Positions 6,464 through 8,019 of a DNA stretch of 8,019 nucleotides are shown here, one piece after another (position 1 is the stretch's first letter; each line of letters opens with the position of its first letter). Below the pieces are notes generated by a model. That model worked only from the letters and a program-made list of their open reading frames with translations. It did no database searches and was not told where the DNA came from. Both the position numbers and the translations under genes were made by a program. This DNA comes from Anaerolineae bacterium (GTDB taxonomy: Bacteria > Chloroflexota > Anaerolineae > 4572-78 > J111). Location of the stretch: positions 1-8,019 of the forward strand of contig JAHDWA010000167.1 of assembly GCA_023382535.1 (NCBI GenBank), read 5' to 3'.

Positions 6464-7855
6464 TTATGAGGAACTGGAGGTGACATTACGGGGATTGTTA
6501 ACAAACGCGGATGATTTTTTAGCGGCGGCTGTGAGTTCATTTTTCTCCTTGTTGCTCTGCTTACCATTTTCCTCTTCCTGCTTGATGCGCTGCACTTTCA
6601 CCTTGACAATCCGCCGTCCCTCAACGGCTAACACTGTCAACTGTAAATTAGCCACCTCCAGCGAGTCGCCTACTACCGGCACCCGGCCGAGCATTGAATA
6701 AACCAGCCCGCCCAGAGTATCACTCTCATCTGTGGGCAACTCTACCGCCATGATATCGTTAACGTCATCCAGGTCTATCCGGGCGCTAAAAATATACTCG
6801 TCATCAGAGATGCATTCCATCAGGAATTCTTCAGTATCATACTCATCCTGGATTTCGCCGACAATCTCTTCCAAAATATCCTCGATTGTGACCAACCCAG
6901 CCGTGCCCCCATACTCGTCAACCACAATCGCAATATGGACCTTTTTGGATTGCAGTTCCCGCAGCAGGTCACTTACCGGCTTGGTTTCGGGCACATAGTA
7001 GACTTCCCGTTCCAAACCTCTCACGGGGCGTGGGTCGCCTCCGTTCCGCCAGTGGGCCAGCAAATCCTTGGCATAGAGAATACCAATGACATTATCAATA
7101 TTATCATCGTAGACCGGCACCCGTGAGTGGCCGGCTTCCAAAATCGTATCGAGAGCTTCAACCACGGCTGTATCGGCCTCAACTGCGACAATGTCAATAC
7201 GTGGAACCATTATTTCCCGTGCCAGCGTGTCGCCCAAGTCGAAGATAGAGTAAATCATCTCCTTTTCTTCTTCCTTAAGCAGCCCGCCCTCCTCGCCGGC
7301 GTCTACATAAGTCCGCAAATCTTCTTCGGTGATAGTTCCCAGACCGTAATCTCCCGGTTCATCCCATCGGCCAGTCAACCCTCGCCCGATCTTCGTAATC
7401 AAGCGGGCTAATGGAGCCGCAACATAAGAAAGGAGATTAAAAGGGTAAATTGACCAGAGGGCTATCGGTTCAGCATAATTGCGCGCAATTTCTCTGGGAA
7501 TCAGTTCCCCAAAGATGAGCGTAATCAGGACAGCCGCAATTGTCACCATGATCATGGCGGCAAAATTATTGATAGAGATCAATTGGGCCAAAGGTAGGGT
7601 ATACACAAAGGCGGCAAAGCCGATGAAGAAAAATCCAAGGAATTTGAGGATTAACTGTTCAGTGGTCAGCAAACGCGTGGCATCTTCGGCCAGGTTATTG
7701 ACCAGTTCAGCGGCGTGATTGCTCTCTTCCACCAACTGCAAGCGCCGAGACCTGCGTATGGAAACGATAGCCTCTTTTGCCATCGCAAAAAAAGCATGAA
7801 TAATCAGTAAAACGGCCAAGACAATTACAGGCGTTAAACTCGCAGGATCTAACAT
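6464..7855 (-). CDS. Hemolysin-C/CorC family membrane protein (CNNM + CBS pair + CorC_HlyC)
   Basis: A 463-residue integral membrane protein of the CNNM family, whose characterised members are implicated in magnesium or cobalt transport; 'hemolysin' is a historical name. Domain order: a CNNM/DUF21 transmembrane domain with hydrophobic stretches near residues 7-25, 68-92, 98-118 and 132-152 and the hallmark FGELIPREIA (115-124); a cytoplasmic segment TEEDLRTYVDAGEEGG; CBS1 from REIMVPR (213-270); CBS2 (286-340, with HIAIVVDEYGGTAGLVTIED); a CorC_HlyC domain (about 345-424, with DTLGGLVYSMLGRVP). A charged and serine-rich tail (425-463) ends the chain. The start ATG at 7855 precedes the first membrane segment directly; only a weak AGAGAG precedes it. 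It is the first gene after the 5S rRNA and has its own promoter; cdd follows. Confidence 0.93.
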   Translation of the reverse strand: MLDPASLTPVIVLAVLLIIHAFFAMAKEAIVSIRRSRRLQLVEESNHAAELVNNLAEDATRLLTTEQLILKFLGFFFIGFAAFVYTLPLAQLISINNFAAMIMVTIAAVLITLIFGELIPREIARNYAEPIALWSIYPFNLLSYVAAPLARLITKIGRGLTGRWDEPGDYGLGTITEEDLRTYVDAGEEGGLLKEEEKEMIYSIFDLGDTLAREIMVPRIDIVAVEADTAVVEALDTILEAGHSRVPVYDDNIDNVIGILYAKDLLAHWRNGGDPRPVRGLEREVYYVPETKPVSDLLRELQSKKVHIAIVVDEYGGTAGLVTIEDILEEIVGEIQDEYDTEEFLMECISDDEYIFSARIDLDDVNDIMAVELPTDESDTLGGLVYSMLGRVPVVGDSLEVANLQLTVLAVEGRRIVKVKVQRIKQEEENGKQSNKEKNELTAAAKKSSAFVNNPRNVTSSSS

Positions 7856-7928
7856 AACTCTCTAGTAAACTATCATCAATCTGAAATTGTAAAGGTGTGG
7901 GTAAGTAGCAGGTTATCCAGCAATAACT

Positions 7929-7957
7929 ATTGTAACACAGCCCGCGCGTCGGGGCAA
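7929..7957 (-). promoter_or_regulatory. Putative sigma70-type promoter for the CorC-like gene and cdd
   Basis: On the minus strand, -35 TTGCCC (7952-7957, four of six) and -10 TACAAT (7929-7934, five of six) are separated by exactly 17 bp. The start would fall near 7922, giving a leader of about 67 nt. A small inverted repeat, GTTAT (7912-7916) with ATAAC (7923-7927), straddles the predicted start and could be an operator or a 5' hairpin, but it is only 5 bp long. Confidence 0.55.
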
Positions 7958-7964
7958 GGGGGAC

Positions 7965-7980
7965 AAAAAAGGTCTTTTTG
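7965..7980 (-). terminator. Possible U-rich termination or processing site behind 5S rRNA
   Basis: Directly after the predicted 5S 3' end the minus strand reads ACC and then six T residues (7965-7970). CAAAAA can pair with TTTTTG around a 5-nt loop, but the stem is nearly all A:U. A more plausible termination stem is the terminal helix of the 5S itself, whose 5' strand is outside the window. Confidence 0.3.
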
Positions 7981-8019
7981 GCGATGACCTACTCTCCCAG
8001 AGGGTCGCCCCTCAAGTAC
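7974..8019 (-). rRNA. rrf: 5S ribosomal RNA, 3' part only (5' part beyond right edge)
   Basis: The minus strand from 8019 carries GTACTTGAGGG, then the hairpin GAGGG-GCGA-CCCTC and CTGGGAGAGTAGGTC, followed by ATCGCC. This is the conserved 3' third of bacterial 5S rRNA (helix IV, loop E and helix V regions, then the 3' strand of helix I). From GAGAGTAGG to the assigned end is 23 nt, the same as in E. coli, which sets the boundary to within a few bases. 5S is normally last in an rRNA operon, so 23S and 16S probably lie to the right. Confidence 0.88.

Noticed and set aside
7940..7957. GC-rich inverted repeat CCCG/CGGG as a 5S terminator
   Set aside because: The stem is only 4 bp with no following T tract on either strand, and it lies in the -35/-10 spacer of a better-supported promoter.

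Overview
The window looks like a chromosomal segment of a Chloroflexota-type bacterium (Anaerolineae or Caldilineae are my best guess). The reasons are an alpha-beta fused glycyl-tRNA synthetase, a Uma2-family nuclease, 7-bp-period intergenic repeats and a moderate-to-high GC content. This placement is an inference from gene content and style, because no taxonomic marker other than a 5S rRNA fragment is present.

Layout. Positions 1-2081 (minus) hold the first 693 codons of a fused GlyRS (alpha, linker, beta); its 3' end lies outside the window. A Uma2-family protein (2112-2687, minus) sits just upstream of it, and recO (2740-3516, minus) upstream of that. A 217-bp divergent spacer carries promoters for both directions and a heptamer repeat hairpin. 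On the plus strand follows a tight two-gene unit: a long ROK-like (ASKHA) sugar kinase homologue (3734-5119) and a PIG-L/LmbE-family deacetylase (5131-5991). It ends 2 bp from the convergent stop of cytidine deaminase cdd (5994-6407, minus), which is preceded by a CNNM/CBS-domain hemolysin-C/CorC-family membrane protein (6464-7855, minus). A sigma70-type promoter lies upstream of that gene. The last 46 bp or so are the 3' end of a 5S rRNA on the minus strand, so the right edge is the tail of an rRNA operon.

How it fits together. The minus-strand genes hlyC-like, cdd, recO and glyQS are members of a housekeeping neighbourhood that in many bacteria reads ybeY - hlyC/dgkA - cdd - era - recO - glyQ/glyS. 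Here the era slot between cdd and recO is occupied by the opposite-strand kinase/deacetylase pair, and Uma2 lies between recO and glyQS. Both sides of recO, where the extra genes begin, carry copies of the same heptameric repeat (CGTGATR-type). A second heptamer (CTATCTT) lies inside the coding linker that joins the GlyRS alpha and beta parts. The kinase/deacetylase pair is plausibly an amino-sugar salvage unit (deacetylation plus phosphorylation), but its substrate cannot be read from the sequence.

I see no CRISPR array, transposase, integrase, phage gene or tRNA. Apart from the repeats and the kinase/deacetylase pair, the window is housekeeping.
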